This document shows positions 25,917 through 34,033 of a stretch of 64,000 nucleotides of DNA, piece after piece; position 1 is the first letter of the stretch; every line of letters starts with the position of its first letter. The notes below the pieces were generated by a model. The model saw only the letters and a list, made by a program, of their open reading frames with translations, searched no databases and was not told the DNA's origin. Location: the NCBI RefSeq assembly GCF_004331955.1, contig NZ_CP036532.1:2852001-2916000 (forward strand), read 5' to 3'. The translations under genes and the position numbers were made by a program. Source of the DNA: Roseitalea porphyridii (GTDB taxonomy: Bacteria; Pseudomonadota; Alphaproteobacteria; Rhizobiales; Rhizobiaceae).

Positions 25917-26540
25917 TCAGAAGGGGTTCCAGGTCGGCTGCCGCGTCAGCTTCAGATAGCCCACCGACACGCCCAGCCGGGCGCCCACGCCGGTCCGCAC
26001 GGGTACCAGCATGACATTGTTGCGCTTGAGAACGTGCATGCCGACCCCAGCGACCAGATAAGCCGACCCGGCGACGCCGCCATAGCGGCCATGCAGGTTC
26101 TCGACCGCCGGCAGGTTGTAGACAAGCATCATCGTGCGTGCGCCCTCGCCGCCGAAGTCCCAGCCGACCGAGGGGCCCTGCCAGAACACCATGTGGTCGC
26201 CGGCGTTCTTGGTGTAGAGCATGCCTTCGCCATAGCTCAGACCGCCGACGAAGGCGCCGCCGGCCTCCTGGCCAAGAATGTAGCCGTTCGGCAGGCCGTA
26301 AAGGGCGAACGCGCGCTCGATCGCCGTGGCGATCGCGCCCGAGGTCGAGCCGAAGAAGCCGTGCCCGGCCGCGACGACCTCGTCGAGACCGTAGGGATCG
26401 GGCTGTGGCTGTGCATATTGCGCGCGGGCAGGTCCGGCGACGAGCACCACGGCCAGCATCGTCAGCGCGGCGAGCGCCATCGCCGCGGCGCGAGTGAAGG
26501 CATCGAAAGGTCCGTTCCGGCGGGCTGTCTTGGCTTGCAT
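25917..26540 (-). CDS. eipA: EipA/DUF1134 envelope integrity protein
   Basis: The 207-residue protein has an N-terminal signal sequence (hydrophobic core MALAALTMLAVVLVAGPARA) and a mature DUF1134 domain with the family string GHGFFGSTSGAIATAIERAF, NGYILGQEAGGAFVGGLSYGEG and MYTKNAGDH-like LYTKNAGDHMVFWQGPSVGWDFGGEGARTMMLVYNL. In Brucella the homologue EipA is a small periplasmic beta-barrel protein needed for envelope stress resistance and is controlled by CtrA. The ATG follows AGGAGAG. Its proximity to chpT and ctrA here agrees with that link, although no full CtrA box is seen upstream. Confidence 0.9.
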   Translation of the reverse strand: MQAKTARRNGPFDAFTRAAAMALAALTMLAVVLVAGPARAQYAQPQPDPYGLDEVVAAGHGFFGSTSGAIATAIERAFALYGLPNGYILGQEAGGAFVGGLSYGEGMLYTKNAGDHMVFWQGPSVGWDFGGEGARTMMLVYNLPAVENLHGRYGGVAGSAYLVAGVGMHVLKRNNVMLVPVRTGVGARLGVSVGYLKLTRQPTWNPF

Positions 26541-26782
26541 GGCTACTCTCCTGACGCTGGCCTTTACCGATGCCGGCAATCGTTGCCGGCAAATCGGGCG
26601 GACGGCGGGCACACGGCCGCAATTGCTAAAAGTCTATGCAACCAGGGTTTCCGCTTTGTTAAGCAACCGATCGTTAATCACCGGCCATCTGGCCCGGCCG
26701 GCGCCGTTGCCCGCATCGTCCGCGACCGCTAACCTTCCCGCGGGAGGACGGGTCCGATTCGAAATCAAGTCCGGATGATCAC

Positions 26783-27412
26783 ATGCATCAACTGAACCAC
26801 CTGTCCGCGTCCGATCTGGCGGCGCTGCTCTGCAGCCGTGTGTGCCACGACATCATCTCGCCGGTCGGCGCCATCAACAACGGCCTCGAACTGCTCGAGG
26901 ACGGCGGCGCCGATGAAGACGCGATGGACCTGATCCGCACCAGCGCCGTGAACGCGTCGGCGCGCCTGCAGTTCGCGCGGATCGCCTTCGGCGCGGCCGG
27001 CTCGGCCGGGGTCGAGATCGATCTGGGCGACGCGCAGGTGGTGGCGACCTCCTTCATGCGCGGCGAGAAGGCCGATTTCACCTGGGATGGCGAACGCGCC
27101 TTCCTGCCCAAGAACCAGGTCAAGCTGTTGCTGAACCTGATCCTGGTCGCCAACGCCTCGATCCCGCGCGGCGGCACGCTCGACTGCACGATACGCAAGG
27201 GGGCCGACAAGCCCGAATTCACCCTCGTCGCCTCGGGCCGGCTGATGCGCGTGCCGCAACGGTTCGCCGATTTCCTCGAGGGTCGGTTCGGCGAGGAGCC
27301 GATCGACGCCCATGCGGTGCAGTTCTACTATACGCTGCTGCTCGCCCAGGAGGCGGACATGACGGTCGCCGTCGATGTCAGCGACGAGGCGATCACCTAC
27401 ACGGCGCGCTGA
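26783..27412 (+). CDS. chpT: Histidine phosphotransferase ChpT
   Basis: The 209-residue protein relays phosphate from the hybrid kinase CckA to CtrA and CpdR. The dimerisation helix carries the phospho-accepting His22 in LCSRVCHDIISPVGAINNGLELLE, the ChpT signature. The C-terminal half keeps the degenerate Bergerat-type fold (KNQVKLLLNLILVANASIPRGGTL) without ATP-binding motifs, as known for ChpT. It is separated from ctrA by one receiver gene. The 242-base region before it, shared with eipA, holds two TTAA motifs 11 bases apart (26660-26678), which does not match the CtrA consensus spacing. Confidence 0.95.
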   Translation: MHQLNHLSASDLAALLCSRVCHDIISPVGAINNGLELLEDGGADEDAMDLIRTSAVNASARLQFARIAFGAAGSAGVEIDLGDAQVVATSFMRGEKADFTWDGERAFLPKNQVKLLLNLILVANASIPRGGTLDCTIRKGADKPEFTLVASGRLMRVPQRFADFLEGRFGEEPIDAHAVQFYYTLLLAQEADMTVAVDVSDEAITYTAR

Positions 27413-27542
27413 CCGGGGGGCATTCGCGCCCCGGTTCGTTCAAAGACGATCATCCTCGTTATCGCGGTGTAAACCAACCCGCTTAAGCGCGTGGCAAACC
27501 CGCCATGCTAGAACACCGTCGAACTGTACTTCGGGGGTGAAG

Positions 27543-27914
27543 ATGTCACGCTGCATGATCGTTGAAAAATCGGCCGTCGTCCGGAAGGTCGCAAAGCGGA
27601 TCCTGACCGCCGACAACCGTTTCGTCGCCGAGGCCGCGACCGCCGGCGAGGCGCTGGCCATGATCGAGGCGGACATGCCCGACACGATCATCGTCGAGGT
27701 CAACCCGGCGGACATGGACCTGCTCGACTTCCTGCGTGCCGTGCGCGCCATGGAGGCCGAGACCAGACCCGTCATCATCGTCGCCATGATCGAGATGGAT
27801 CTGGTCCAGATGACAAAGGCCAAGCGCGCCGGCGCGGACGACTATCTGCTCAAGCCGTTCGACCGGATGCAGCTGCTCAACCGTTTCGAACAGGTCACCG
27901 CAGCCGCCGCCTGA
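27543..27914 (+). CDS. Degenerate receiver-domain protein between chpT and ctrA
   Basis: The 123-residue protein has a complete receiver fold but lacks the phosphorylation chemistry. The phospho-acceptor Asp position is Glu52 (IIVEVNP), the usual N-terminal acidic pair is Glu8-Lys9 (MIVEKSAVVR), and the Thr/Ser switch position is Ala81. The conserved Lys104-Pro (LLKPFD) is kept. It is therefore probably locked or phospho-independent, acting by protein contact. It follows chpT by 130 bases with its own GGGGGTGAAG ribosome site and ends at a shared terminator with ctrA. A role in the CckA-ChpT-CtrA relay is suggested by position only. Confidence 0.85.
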   Translation: MSRCMIVEKSAVVRKVAKRILTADNRFVAEAATAGEALAMIEADMPDTIIVEVNPADMDLLDFLRAVRAMEAETRPVIIVAMIEMDLVQMTKAKRAGADDYLLKPFDRMQLLNRFEQVTAAAA

Positions 27915-27960
27915 TACGCGCGGGCACCGGCGAAGTCGGCGTGAAGACGCGTGACCAACG

Positions 27961-27990
27961 AAAAAAGCCCGGCCTTGCGCCGGGCTTTCT
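27961..27990. terminator. Bidirectional terminator between the receiver gene and ctrA
   Basis: The stem AAAGCCCGG/CCGGGCTTT (27964-27972 with 27980-27988) is flanked by As on one side and Ts on the other. It can terminate both the receiver gene and the convergent ctrA. Confidence 0.85.
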
Positions 27991-28011
27991 CATGTTCGCG
28001 ATCGGTTTCGA

Positions 28012-28713
28012 TCAGGCGGTTTCGGCCATCGAAACCGGTTCGGGATCGCGCAGGACATAGCCGCGCCCCCATACCGTCTCGATGTAGTTGATGCCGCCGG
28101 ATGCCGCGTCGAGCTTCTTGCGCAGCTTGCAGATGAACACGTCGATGATCTTCAGTTCCGGCTCGTCCATGCCGCCATAAAGGTGGTTGAGGAACATTTC
28201 CTTGGTCAGCGTCGTGCCCTTGCGCAGCGAGAGCAGCTCGAGCATCTGGTATTCCTTGCCGGTCAGATGCACCCGCTGGCCGCCGACCTCAACGGTCTTT
28301 GCGTCGAGGTTCACGACGAGGTCCCCGGTCGTGATGACCGACTGGGCGTGGCCCTTCGAGCGACGCACGATGGCGTGGATGCGCGCGACCAGCTCGTCCT
28401 TGTGGAACGGCTTGGTCATGTAGTCGTCCGCGCCGAAGCCCAGGCCCCGCACCTTGTCCTCGATGCCGGCCATGCCCGAAAGGATCAGGATCGGCGTCTT
28501 GACCTTGGAAAGACGCAGCGTGCGCAGCACTTCATAGCCGGACATGTCCGGCAGGTTCAGGTCGAGAAGGATGATGTCGTAGTCATAGAGCTTGCCGAGA
28601 TCGACGCCTTCTTCGCCCAGATCGGTCGTGTAGACATTGAAGCTCTCGGATTTCAGCATCAGTTCGATGCTTTGTGCGATCGCACTGTCATCCTCGATCA
28701 GCAATACACGCAT
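28012..28713 (-). CDS. ctrA: Cell-cycle master response regulator CtrA
   Basis: The 233-residue OmpR-family regulator has a receiver with the phospho-acceptor Asp51 ([19 protein letters not shown]), acidic pocket Glu7-Asp8-Asp9 and Lys-Pro at KPFHKDEL. Its winged-helix DNA-binding domain reads [34 protein letters not shown]...[12 protein letters not shown], almost invariant among alphaproteobacterial CtrA proteins. It controls replication, division, motility and envelope genes through TTAA-N7-TTAA boxes. The ATG at 28713 gives the canonical [11 protein letters not shown] start. The upstream region carries a CtrA half-site and two GANTC sites, and sciP, encoding its inhibitor, lies 2.3 kb away. 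Confidence 0.98.
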   Translation of the reverse strand: MRVLLIEDDSAIAQSIELMLKSESFNVYTTDLGEEGVDLGKLYDYDIILLDLNLPDMSGYEVLRTLRLSKVKTPILILSGMAGIEDKVRGLGFGADDYMTKPFHKDELVARIHAIVRRSKGHAQSVITTGDLVVNLDAKTVEVGGQRVHLTGKEYQMLELLSLRKGTTLTKEMFLNHLYGGMDEPELKIIDVFICKLRKKLDAASGGINYIETVWGRGYVLRDPEPVSMAETA

Positions 28714-29121
28714 TTTCTTCCCCTTGACGAGTTCCAAAGCGTGCGGTGGCCCGTCCCGGCTTGTCCACAACCGCGCAAATCACCCTGCACCCAAATGGTT
28801 AACAAATCCTGTTTTGGGCTGGCAAGGTCAACTTGCAGATTAATCACCGCTTGGAAACATTTGATTTCCACACATTTTTTGGCCCGCAAACCTGAATCAT
28901 TTCCTCAGGAAACGCGGCTAACCCAATCATTGGATTCCACAATCCCGTGCCGGTCCCGGTGCCGCTTCAGAGCGGCCATTCGATTTACCGGCCCTTAAAG
29001 GTTGAGACCTATCATTAATGCAGGACGTAAACGAAGTGTTACCGACCCCTGGTGAGTTCGCGGGGGCGGCCGTCCAGCGAGATCGGGTTCAGCCCGGCTT
29101 TTTTGGTTGGAGTATTGCGTA
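28714..29121. promoter_or_regulatory. ctrA/fliJ divergent control region with CtrA half-site and two GANTC sites
   Basis: These 408 bases hold no gene. On the minus strand TTAACCAT (28795-28802) is a CtrA half-site about 80 bases upstream of the ctrA start, suggesting autoregulation. GAATC at 28894-28898 and GATTC at 28933-28937 are CcrM methylation sites, as found in ctrA promoters of other alphaproteobacteria. TTGACC lies upstream of the half-site on the minus strand, but no convincing -10 box accompanies it. The part nearest fliJ has TTGGAG as a ribosome site. The region is visibly more A+T-rich than its surroundings. Confidence 0.7.
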
Positions 29122-29514
29122 ATGAAGCCGAAAGACAGCCTCATCAGGGTCAAGCAGTTCCAGGTGACCGAAAGGCACAAGCAGGTGAACCAGCTCGAGG
29201 CCATGATCTCCGAGTTCGAGCGCATGGCCTCCGAACTCGACGTGCAGATCCACAACGAGGAAAAGAAGAGCGGCATCACGGACGTCAGCCATTTCGCCTA
29301 CCCGACCTTCGCCAAGGCCGCGCGCACCCGCCGCGACAATCTGTTCAACTCCATCAACGACCTGCGCATCCAGAAGGAGCAGGCCGAGGTGGCGCTGATG
29401 GAAGCCGAGGCCGAACTGCAGAAGGCCGAAAAGCTCGACGTCCGCGAGGCGCGCAAGGCGGCCGAGGAGCAGGCCTCGCGCAGCGCCTATGACCGCCAGG
29501 CGATGATCGGCTGA
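29122..29514 (+). CDS. fliJ: FliJ-like flagellar export chaperone
   Basis: The 130-residue protein is an all-helical, charged coiled coil (LIRVKQFQVTERHKQVNQLEAMISEFERMASELDVQIHNEE and RRDNLFNSINDLRIQKEQAEVALMEAEAELQKAEKLDVREARKA). Length and layout match the FliJ-like proteins encoded next to ctrA in rhizobia. FliJ couples the export ATPase FliI to the flagellar secretion gate; here this is inferred from similarity and synteny. The ATG at 29122 is used rather than one five codons earlier because GGAG is then ten bases upstream and the protein begins MKPKDSL as in relatives. Confidence 0.8.
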   Translation: MKPKDSLIRVKQFQVTERHKQVNQLEAMISEFERMASELDVQIHNEEKKSGITDVSHFAYPTFAKAARTRRDNLFNSINDLRIQKEQAEVALMEAEAELQKAEKLDVREARKAAEEQASRSAYDRQAMIG

Positions 29515-29520
29515 ACCGGC

Positions 29521-29564
29521 GCGGGCCGCCGGGCCCGCCCCGGAATTGCCGGGCGACGCCCGGC
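29521..29564. terminator. Two tandem hairpins between convergent fliJ and DUF2165 genes
   Basis: GCGGGC/GCCCGC (29521-29526 with 29533-29538) and GCCGGGC/GCCCGGC (29548-29554 with 29558-29564, three-base loop) are strong stems without a U-tract. They probably act as transcript ends or RNA-stabilising structures. Confidence 0.5.
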
Positions 29565-29583
29565 CTCCGCTGCCCTTCGGGTC

Positions 29584-30078
29584 CTATTCCAGTTCCGCGT
29601 CGTGCTGCATGACGAAAATCAGCACCGCCAGGATCGACATGTAGAACCGGAACGCGGGCTGCTGCCCGTTCCAGGTATCCGACTGCCACATCAGGAACCA
29701 CTCCCCGCCGATCGCCATGAAGCCGACGAACCAGACCAGGAAACCGACCGTCGCGCCGAGCACCGCCATCTGCTTGGCGCGCTGAAACTCGGCCGCGGTC
29801 GCCTTTCGCGCCGCCAGCATCTGCAGCCCGCCCCATGTGAGCAGAACGAAGGTCAGCCCCTCGCCCGCGATTATCAGCCAGTAGCCGGCATGCCACATCC
29901 AGGGCGTCGTGATCGCCCGGTACATGGCATCGTTGCCCTCGAACGTCGTGTCCATGCTCAGCACATGGCGGACGAACTGGAAGTTGGAGTCATAGTCGGT
30001 CAGATTGTTGAAGGTGACGAGAAAGGCGAACAATGCCAGTCCGAGCAACATGATGACCTTGGAAAGACGAACGAGCAT
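29584..30078 (-). CDS. DUF2165-family small integral membrane protein
   Basis: The 164-residue protein has four transmembrane helices, near residues 5-25 (VIMLLGLALFAFLVTF), 63-85 (AGYWLIIAGEGLTFVLLTWGGL), 105-125 (MAVLGATVGFLVWFVGFMAIG) and 143-160. The pattern LTDYDSNFQFVRHVLSMDTTF and GGEWFLMWQSDTWNGQQPAFRFY is that of DUF2165, whose function is unknown. The chosen ATG at 30078 shares its CATG with the divergent small gene that starts at 30077. Confidence 0.85.
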   Translation of the reverse strand: MLVRLSKVIMLLGLALFAFLVTFNNLTDYDSNFQFVRHVLSMDTTFEGNDAMYRAITTPWMWHAGYWLIIAGEGLTFVLLTWGGLQMLAARKATAAEFQRAKQMAVLGATVGFLVWFVGFMAIGGEWFLMWQSDTWNGQQPAFRFYMSILAVLIFVMQHDAELE

Positions 30079-30328
30079 GGAAGACACCTCCGGTTGGCAT
30101 GACGGGGTCCGCCTGCGGTTCACCGACACCGCCAAAGCGGTGGCGGACCGCAACCGACTCGGCCGGACCCTAGGGATGCCACCCCTGCCGGGCAATGCCC
30201 TGTGCGGCGATCATGTGGTCGTCGCGCACGAGGGCGAAACGCTGCGCTTTTCGGTGATGCGCCGCGCCTGGGTCGCCACCCCTGGCGGCTGGGTTCTGGA
30301 GATCACGCTCGATCATCCGGCACGCTGA
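30077..30328 (+). CDS. Small hypothetical protein
   Basis: An 83-codon ORF (MEDTSGWHDGVRLRFTDTAKAVADRN...) ends DHPAR. It has a beta-rich C-terminal half (DHVVVAHEGETLRFSVMRRAWVATPGGWVLEITLDH) that looks like a folded protein rather than a random frame. Its ATG overlaps the start codon of the divergent DUF2165 gene by two bases. No family is recognised. It lies 54 bases before the PqiA-like gene and could be co-transcribed with it. Confidence 0.55.
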   Translation: MEDTSGWHDGVRLRFTDTAKAVADRNRLGRTLGMPPLPGNALCGDHVVVAHEGETLRFSVMRRAWVATPGGWVLEITLDHPAR

Positions 30329-30382
30329 CATGGCGACCCCGGCCCCAGCCATCTCCGCGAACCCCTGGCGGCGGGTCGCATC

Positions 30383-30859
30383 ATGACGATGCGCGCGGCC
30401 TCGGGCCTGCTGCTCGCCCTTTCCGCCTTCTGCCTGGCGCTTGGCATCACCCTGCCGCTGCTCGAGATGGAGCGACTGTTCGTCCTCACCGACCGGCCTT
30501 CGCTGATCGATGTGGTGGGCGGCCTGTGGACGAGCGGCGACCCGCTGCTGGCGCTGATCGTCGGTCTTGCCTCGATCGTCTTTCCGGTCGCCAAGATCCT
30601 CGCCCTGCAGATCATGCTGGCCCTGTCGGCGACACCGCCCGAGGGCCATCCCGCATGGGCCCGCCCGCTCGACGGGGCGGTCGGCTTCTTCAGCAAATGG
30701 TCGATGCTCGACGTGATGCTCGTGGCGCTCGCGATCTTCGCCGCGCGCACCTCCGGACTTGCCACCGCGATCAGCCAGCCGGGCCTTTGGTTCTTCGCCG
30801 GTTCCGCGCTGGCGAGCGCTGTCGCGGCCCATCTGGTCACGCGCGCGACGCGCGCCTGA
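30383..30859 (+). CDS. Single-domain paraquat-inducible protein A (PqiA)-like membrane protein
   Basis: The 158-residue protein has four transmembrane helices and the PqiA family strings LALGITLPLLEMERLF, GDPLLALIVGLASIVFPVAKILAL and FFSKWSMLDVMLVALAIFAAR. Only one PqiA repeat is present, and the N-terminal cysteine motif of longer PqiA proteins is missing. PqiA-type proteins work with MCE-domain proteins in envelope lipid transport; no MCE gene is seen here. The frame is open to an ATG at 30383 with no strong ribosome site. Confidence 0.85.
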   Translation: MTMRAASGLLLALSAFCLALGITLPLLEMERLFVLTDRPSLIDVVGGLWTSGDPLLALIVGLASIVFPVAKILALQIMLALSATPPEGHPAWARPLDGAVGFFSKWSMLDVMLVALAIFAARTSGLATAISQPGLWFFAGSALASAVAAHLVTRATRA

Positions 30860-30864
30860 ACGAT

Positions 30865-30951
30865 CTATCCGAACAGCACGACGCCAAGCACGGCGGCAAC
30901 CACCAGACCGAGCACGATCAGCGACGCGATGTTGAAGCCCCGGTCGTTCAC
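30865..30951 (-). CDS. Putative 28-residue single-span membrane peptide
   Basis: A short ORF with a GTG start reads (V/M)NDRGFNIASLIVLGLVVAAVLGVVLFG. It is one clean transmembrane helix with a short charged N terminus. GGGAG sits six bases before the GTG, a good ribosome site. It lies downstream of sciP on the same strand and tail-to-tail with the PqiA-like gene. Support is the ribosome site plus the unbroken hydrophobic profile; conservation is unknown. Confidence 0.5.
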   Translation of the reverse strand: MNDRGFNIASLIVLGLVVAAVLGVVLFG

Positions 30952-31029
30952 GAGCCACTCCCGTTCGCCAGGGACGGATAGGCCGTTGCGGACCGGATGG
31001 AAAGGAGGAATGCGCCGGGCGGGCGCGGG

Positions 31030-31305
31030 TCAGTGACGGTATTGCTGGATGCGGGTCGTGCGCAGGCCAGCCAGGCCATGCTCGTCGATCGAGGCCTGCC
31101 AGGACAGATATTCCTCGACGGTCAGCCGGTAGCGCTCGCAGGCCTCGTCGAGGCTGAGAAGACCGCCGCGGACGGCGGCGACCACTTCCGCCTTGCGACG
31201 GATAACCCAGCGCCGGGTTGTCGGTGGCGGCAGGTCGTTGATGGTCAGCGGCGAGCCATCGGGACCGATGACGTATTTAACGCGGGGTCTAATCTGATCG
31301 GTCAT
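31030..31305 (-). CDS. sciP: CtrA inhibitor SciP (DUF1153)
   Basis: The 91-residue protein reads TDQIRPRVKYVIGPDGSPLTINDLPPPTTRRWVIRRKAEVVAAVRGGLLSLDEACERYRLTVEEYLSWQ, nearly identical to SciP of Caulobacter. SciP is a helix-turn-helix protein that blocks CtrA from recruiting RNA polymerase in G1/swarmer cells. The ATG at 31305 gives the canonical MTDQIRPR start; GAGAGTAAG precedes it. A near-consensus CtrA box and a GANTC site lie upstream, as expected for cell-cycle-timed expression. Its position among ctrA, chpT, fliJ and eipA concentrates the CtrA circuit in about 5.5 kb. Confidence 0.96.
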   Translation of the reverse strand: MTDQIRPRVKYVIGPDGSPLTINDLPPPTTRRWVIRRKAEVVAAVRGGLLSLDEACERYRLTVEEYLSWQASIDEHGLAGLRTTRIQQYRH

Positions 31306-31355
31306 CTTACTCTCAACACACACGACCTGTTCAGAGGCACCCTAGGCCGTCAGCT

Positions 31356-31397
31356 TTAAAAAACGCCTAAGCGTGCACTAAGGGATTGGTAAGATTC
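31356..31397 (-). promoter_or_regulatory. Near-consensus CtrA box and GANTC site upstream of sciP
   Basis: TTAA-N7-CTAA at 31356-31370 differs from the CtrA consensus by one base, and GATTC at 31393-31397 is a CcrM site. Both lie 51-92 bases upstream of the sciP start, in the region shared with mnmA. Confidence 0.5.
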
Positions 31398-31448
31398 GAA
31401 TTGCGCCACGGCGCGCCCTCCGCCGTGAAACACAAGGGGCTCCGGCGT

Positions 31449-31477
31449 TTGGCGTTCGGCCCTGATTGACTTATATG
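31449..31477 (+). promoter_or_regulatory. Predicted promoter of mnmA
   Basis: TTGGCG (31449-31454), 17 bases, then TATATG (31472-31477), with the mnmA ATG 18 bases further on, after an AAAGGA ribosome site. Confidence 0.6.
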
Positions 31478-31495
31478 CGGCCCGAAAGGACGACG

Positions 31496-32689
31496 ATGCT
31501 CAACTCGCTCGACATCGCAAAGGCACCCGAGGACACCCGCGTGGTCGTGGCCATGTCGGGAGGCGTCGATTCGTCGGTCGTCGCCGGTCTGCTGCACGCC
31601 GAAGGCTATCAGGTGATCGGCATCACGCTGCAACTCTACGACCATGGCGCGGCGGTGCGCCGGACGGGCTCGTGCTGCGCCGGCCAGGACATCGACGACG
31701 CGCGCCGGGTCTGCGAGGAACTGGGCATCCCACACTACGTGCTTGATTATGAAAGCCGTTTCCGCGAAGCGGTGATCGACCAGTTCGCCGACAGCTACAT
31801 CGCCGGCGAAACCCCGATCCCCTGCGTGAGCTGCAACCAGACGGTCAAGTTCGCCGACCTTCTGAAGACCGCGCGCGATCTGGGCGCCGACTGTCTGGCG
31901 ACCGGCCATTACATCCTGTCGAGGCCGAACGGCGCGCACCGGGCGCTGTGCCGGCCGGTCGACGCGCATCGCGACCAGAGCTACTTCCTGTTCGCGACGA
32001 CACAGGAGCAGGTCGATTTCCTGCGCTTTCCGCTGGGCACGATGGCCAAGGACGAAACCCGCGCCGCCGCCGAGCGGATGGGGCTGATCGTCGCCGACAA
32101 GCCTGACAGCCAGGACATCTGTTTCGTGCCGAACGGCAAGTATGCCGACGTGATCGCCAGACTTCGCCCGAACGCGGCGCTGGCCGGCGAGATCGTGCAT
32201 CTTGACGGCCGGGTGCTCGGCCGGCACGACGGCATCCTCCACTACACGATCGGTCAGCGAAAGGGGCTTGGCGTCGCCACCGGCGAACCGCTCTACGTGA
32301 TCAGGATCGACGCCCGCACCCGCCGGGTCGTCGTCGGCCCGAAGGACGCGCTCGACACGCGCACGATCGTGCTGCGCGAGGTCAACTGGCTCGGCGACAC
32401 GCCGCTCGCGGACCTGCCCGCAGCCGGCATCGACCTTCTGGCGCGCGTGCGCTCGACGCGACCGCCCCGCCCCGCCCGCCTCTTCGTTGATGGCGGCACG
32501 GCGGTCGTCGAACTGCCCGGCGGCGAGGCCGGCGTGTCGCCCGGCCAGGCCTGCGTTCTCTATGACGGGGAAGGCGCCGGCGCGCGGGTTCTCGGCGGCG
32601 GGTTCATCGACGCGACGCGCCGCGCCGACCATGTCGAGGCGCAGCTTGCCGCGCTTGACCAATCCAAGACATCCGTCGCCGCCGAATAA
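31496..32689 (+). CDS. mnmA: tRNA-specific 2-thiouridylase MnmA
   Basis: The 397-residue enzyme thiolates U34 of tRNA-Lys, -Glu and -Gln. The PP-loop SGGVDSS is at 21-27. The catalytic Cys113 is in [11 protein letters not shown] and the persulfide-forming Cys209 in DSQDICFV. The family signature [25 protein letters not shown] follows. The ATG at 31496 is chosen because AAAGGA lies eight bases upstream. It diverges from sciP and is preceded by a clear promoter. Confidence 0.97.
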   Translation: MLNSLDIAKAPEDTRVVVAMSGGVDSSVVAGLLHAEGYQVIGITLQLYDHGAAVRRTGSCCAGQDIDDARRVCEELGIPHYVLDYESRFREAVIDQFADSYIAGETPIPCVSCNQTVKFADLLKTARDLGADCLATGHYILSRPNGAHRALCRPVDAHRDQSYFLFATTQEQVDFLRFPLGTMAKDETRAAAERMGLIVADKPDSQDICFVPNGKYADVIARLRPNAALAGEIVHLDGRVLGRHDGILHYTIGQRKGLGVATGEPLYVIRIDARTRRVVVGPKDALDTRTIVLREVNWLGDTPLADLPAAGIDLLARVRSTRPPRPARLFVDGGTAVVELPGGEAGVSPGQACVLYDGEGAGARVLGGGFIDATRRADHVEAQLAALDQSKTSVAAE

Positions 32690-32732
32690 TCGGTCAGCTC
32701 ATATCCGCGGCTGAAGCCGATACGGCCGCCCC

Positions 32733-33875
32733 TTACTCCGCCGCGACCGGCAGTGCGTCGCTGCCGGCAAACGCGCGGATTTCGGCGATCACCCGGTCCT
32801 GATCGGCTTCGGCCAGATAGGGATGCATGGGCAGGCACAGGATCGTGCCGGGCTTGCTCTCGGTCACCGGCAGCCCGCCGGGCGCGACCGGATAGCGGCG
32901 ATAGACGTCCTGCTGGTGCAGCGGCTTGACGTAATAGACGACCGACGGGATCTGCTTGTCCGCCAGATGCGCCTTCAGCGCGTCGCGGTCGGTGCTTTCG
33001 ATCGCGTACTGCGCCCAGGCCGAGCGCATGCCCTCGGGATTGCGCGCGGTCTTGACGACGTCCTTGAGCCCTTCGTGATAGCGCTGCGCGACGCGCTGGC
33101 GCGCCTCCATTTCCTCCTCGAGGATATCGAGCTTGAGGCTGAGGATCGCCGCCTGGATCGTGTCGAGCCGCGAGGTCAGGCCGATGCGGACATTGTCGTA
33201 CTGGCTCTCGCCCTTGCCGTGGAAGGCGACCGAGCGCATCACCTCGGCCAAGTCGTCATCGTCGGTCATCACCGCGCCGCCGTCGCCCATGCAGCCGAGC
33301 GGCTTGGCCGGGTAGAAGCTGGTGGTGGCGACATCGCCGAACGCGCCGCACATGGTGCCGTTGCGAACGGCGCCCGCCGCCTGGGCGGCATCGGAGATGA
33401 CCTTGAGACCGTGCGCCCGCGCGATCGGCATGATCGCGTCATAGTCGGCGACCATGCCGAACAGGTCGACCGGGATGATCGCGCGCGGGGTCAGCCGGCC
33501 TTCGGCTTCGATCATGGCGATCGCCGCTTCCAGCGACCGCACATCCATCAGGTATGTTTCGGGATCGATGTCGACGAACACCGGTTCGGCGCCCAGAAGC
33601 GCCACAACCTCGGCCGTCGAGGCGAAGGTGAAGGAAGGCACGAACACCGCATCGCCCGGTCCCACGCCCCAGGCCATCAGCGGGATCTGCAGCGCGTCGG
33701 TGCCACTGGCGCAGCCGATCACATGCTTGACGCCCAGATAGTCCGCGAAGCGTTTTTCGAACTCGGCGACCTGCGGTCCGAGGATGTACGCGCCGCCATG
33801 CACCACGGCGCTGACGGCCTCGTCCAGGGCCGAGCCCAGTCGCGCGCGTTGCGCCCCCAAATCGATAAACTGCAT
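32733..33875 (-). CDS. DegT/DnrJ/EryC1/StrS-family sugar aminotransferase
   Basis: The 380-residue PLP enzyme aminates a nucleotide-linked keto-sugar for surface polysaccharide or glycoconjugate synthesis. The PLP-binding Lys191 is in TTSFYPAKPLGC, with the phosphate-binding GCASGTDALQIPLMA and the aspartate in ISDAAQAAGA upstream. Overall it is most like WbpE/DegT members that pair with a Gfo/Idh sugar dehydrogenase. Such a dehydrogenase gene lies just upstream on the same strand (158 bases), so the two probably act in one pathway. The exact sugar cannot be assigned. Confidence 0.9.
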   Translation of the reverse strand: MQFIDLGAQRARLGSALDEAVSAVVHGGAYILGPQVAEFEKRFADYLGVKHVIGCASGTDALQIPLMAWGVGPGDAVFVPSFTFASTAEVVALLGAEPVFVDIDPETYLMDVRSLEAAIAMIEAEGRLTPRAIIPVDLFGMVADYDAIMPIARAHGLKVISDAAQAAGAVRNGTMCGAFGDVATTSFYPAKPLGCMGDGGAVMTDDDDLAEVMRSVAFHGKGESQYDNVRIGLTSRLDTIQAAILSLKLDILEEEMEARQRVAQRYHEGLKDVVKTARNPEGMRSAWAQYAIESTDRDALKAHLADKQIPSVVYYVKPLHQQDVYRRYPVAPGGLPVTESKPGTILCLPMHPYLAEADQDRVIAEIRAFAGSDALPVAAE

Positions 33876-34033
33876 CAGATCCCCACGACCCCCGAAAACG
33901 CCAGTGATTTCATTGTTATGACCGCGCCCCCGGTACTCCGGATTTCCCTATCGCGCTCCCTTGCCGAGATAAAGTGTACAAACGGTCAAACATCGGCCCG
34001 GCCTGTAACCGGCGGTGATCTGCGCCAACGGCG

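Noticed and set aside
26660-26678. TTAA-N11-TTAA pair between eipA and chpT as a CtrA box
   Set aside because: Spacing is 11, not the 7 of the CtrA consensus. It may contain weak half-sites but is not listed as a site.
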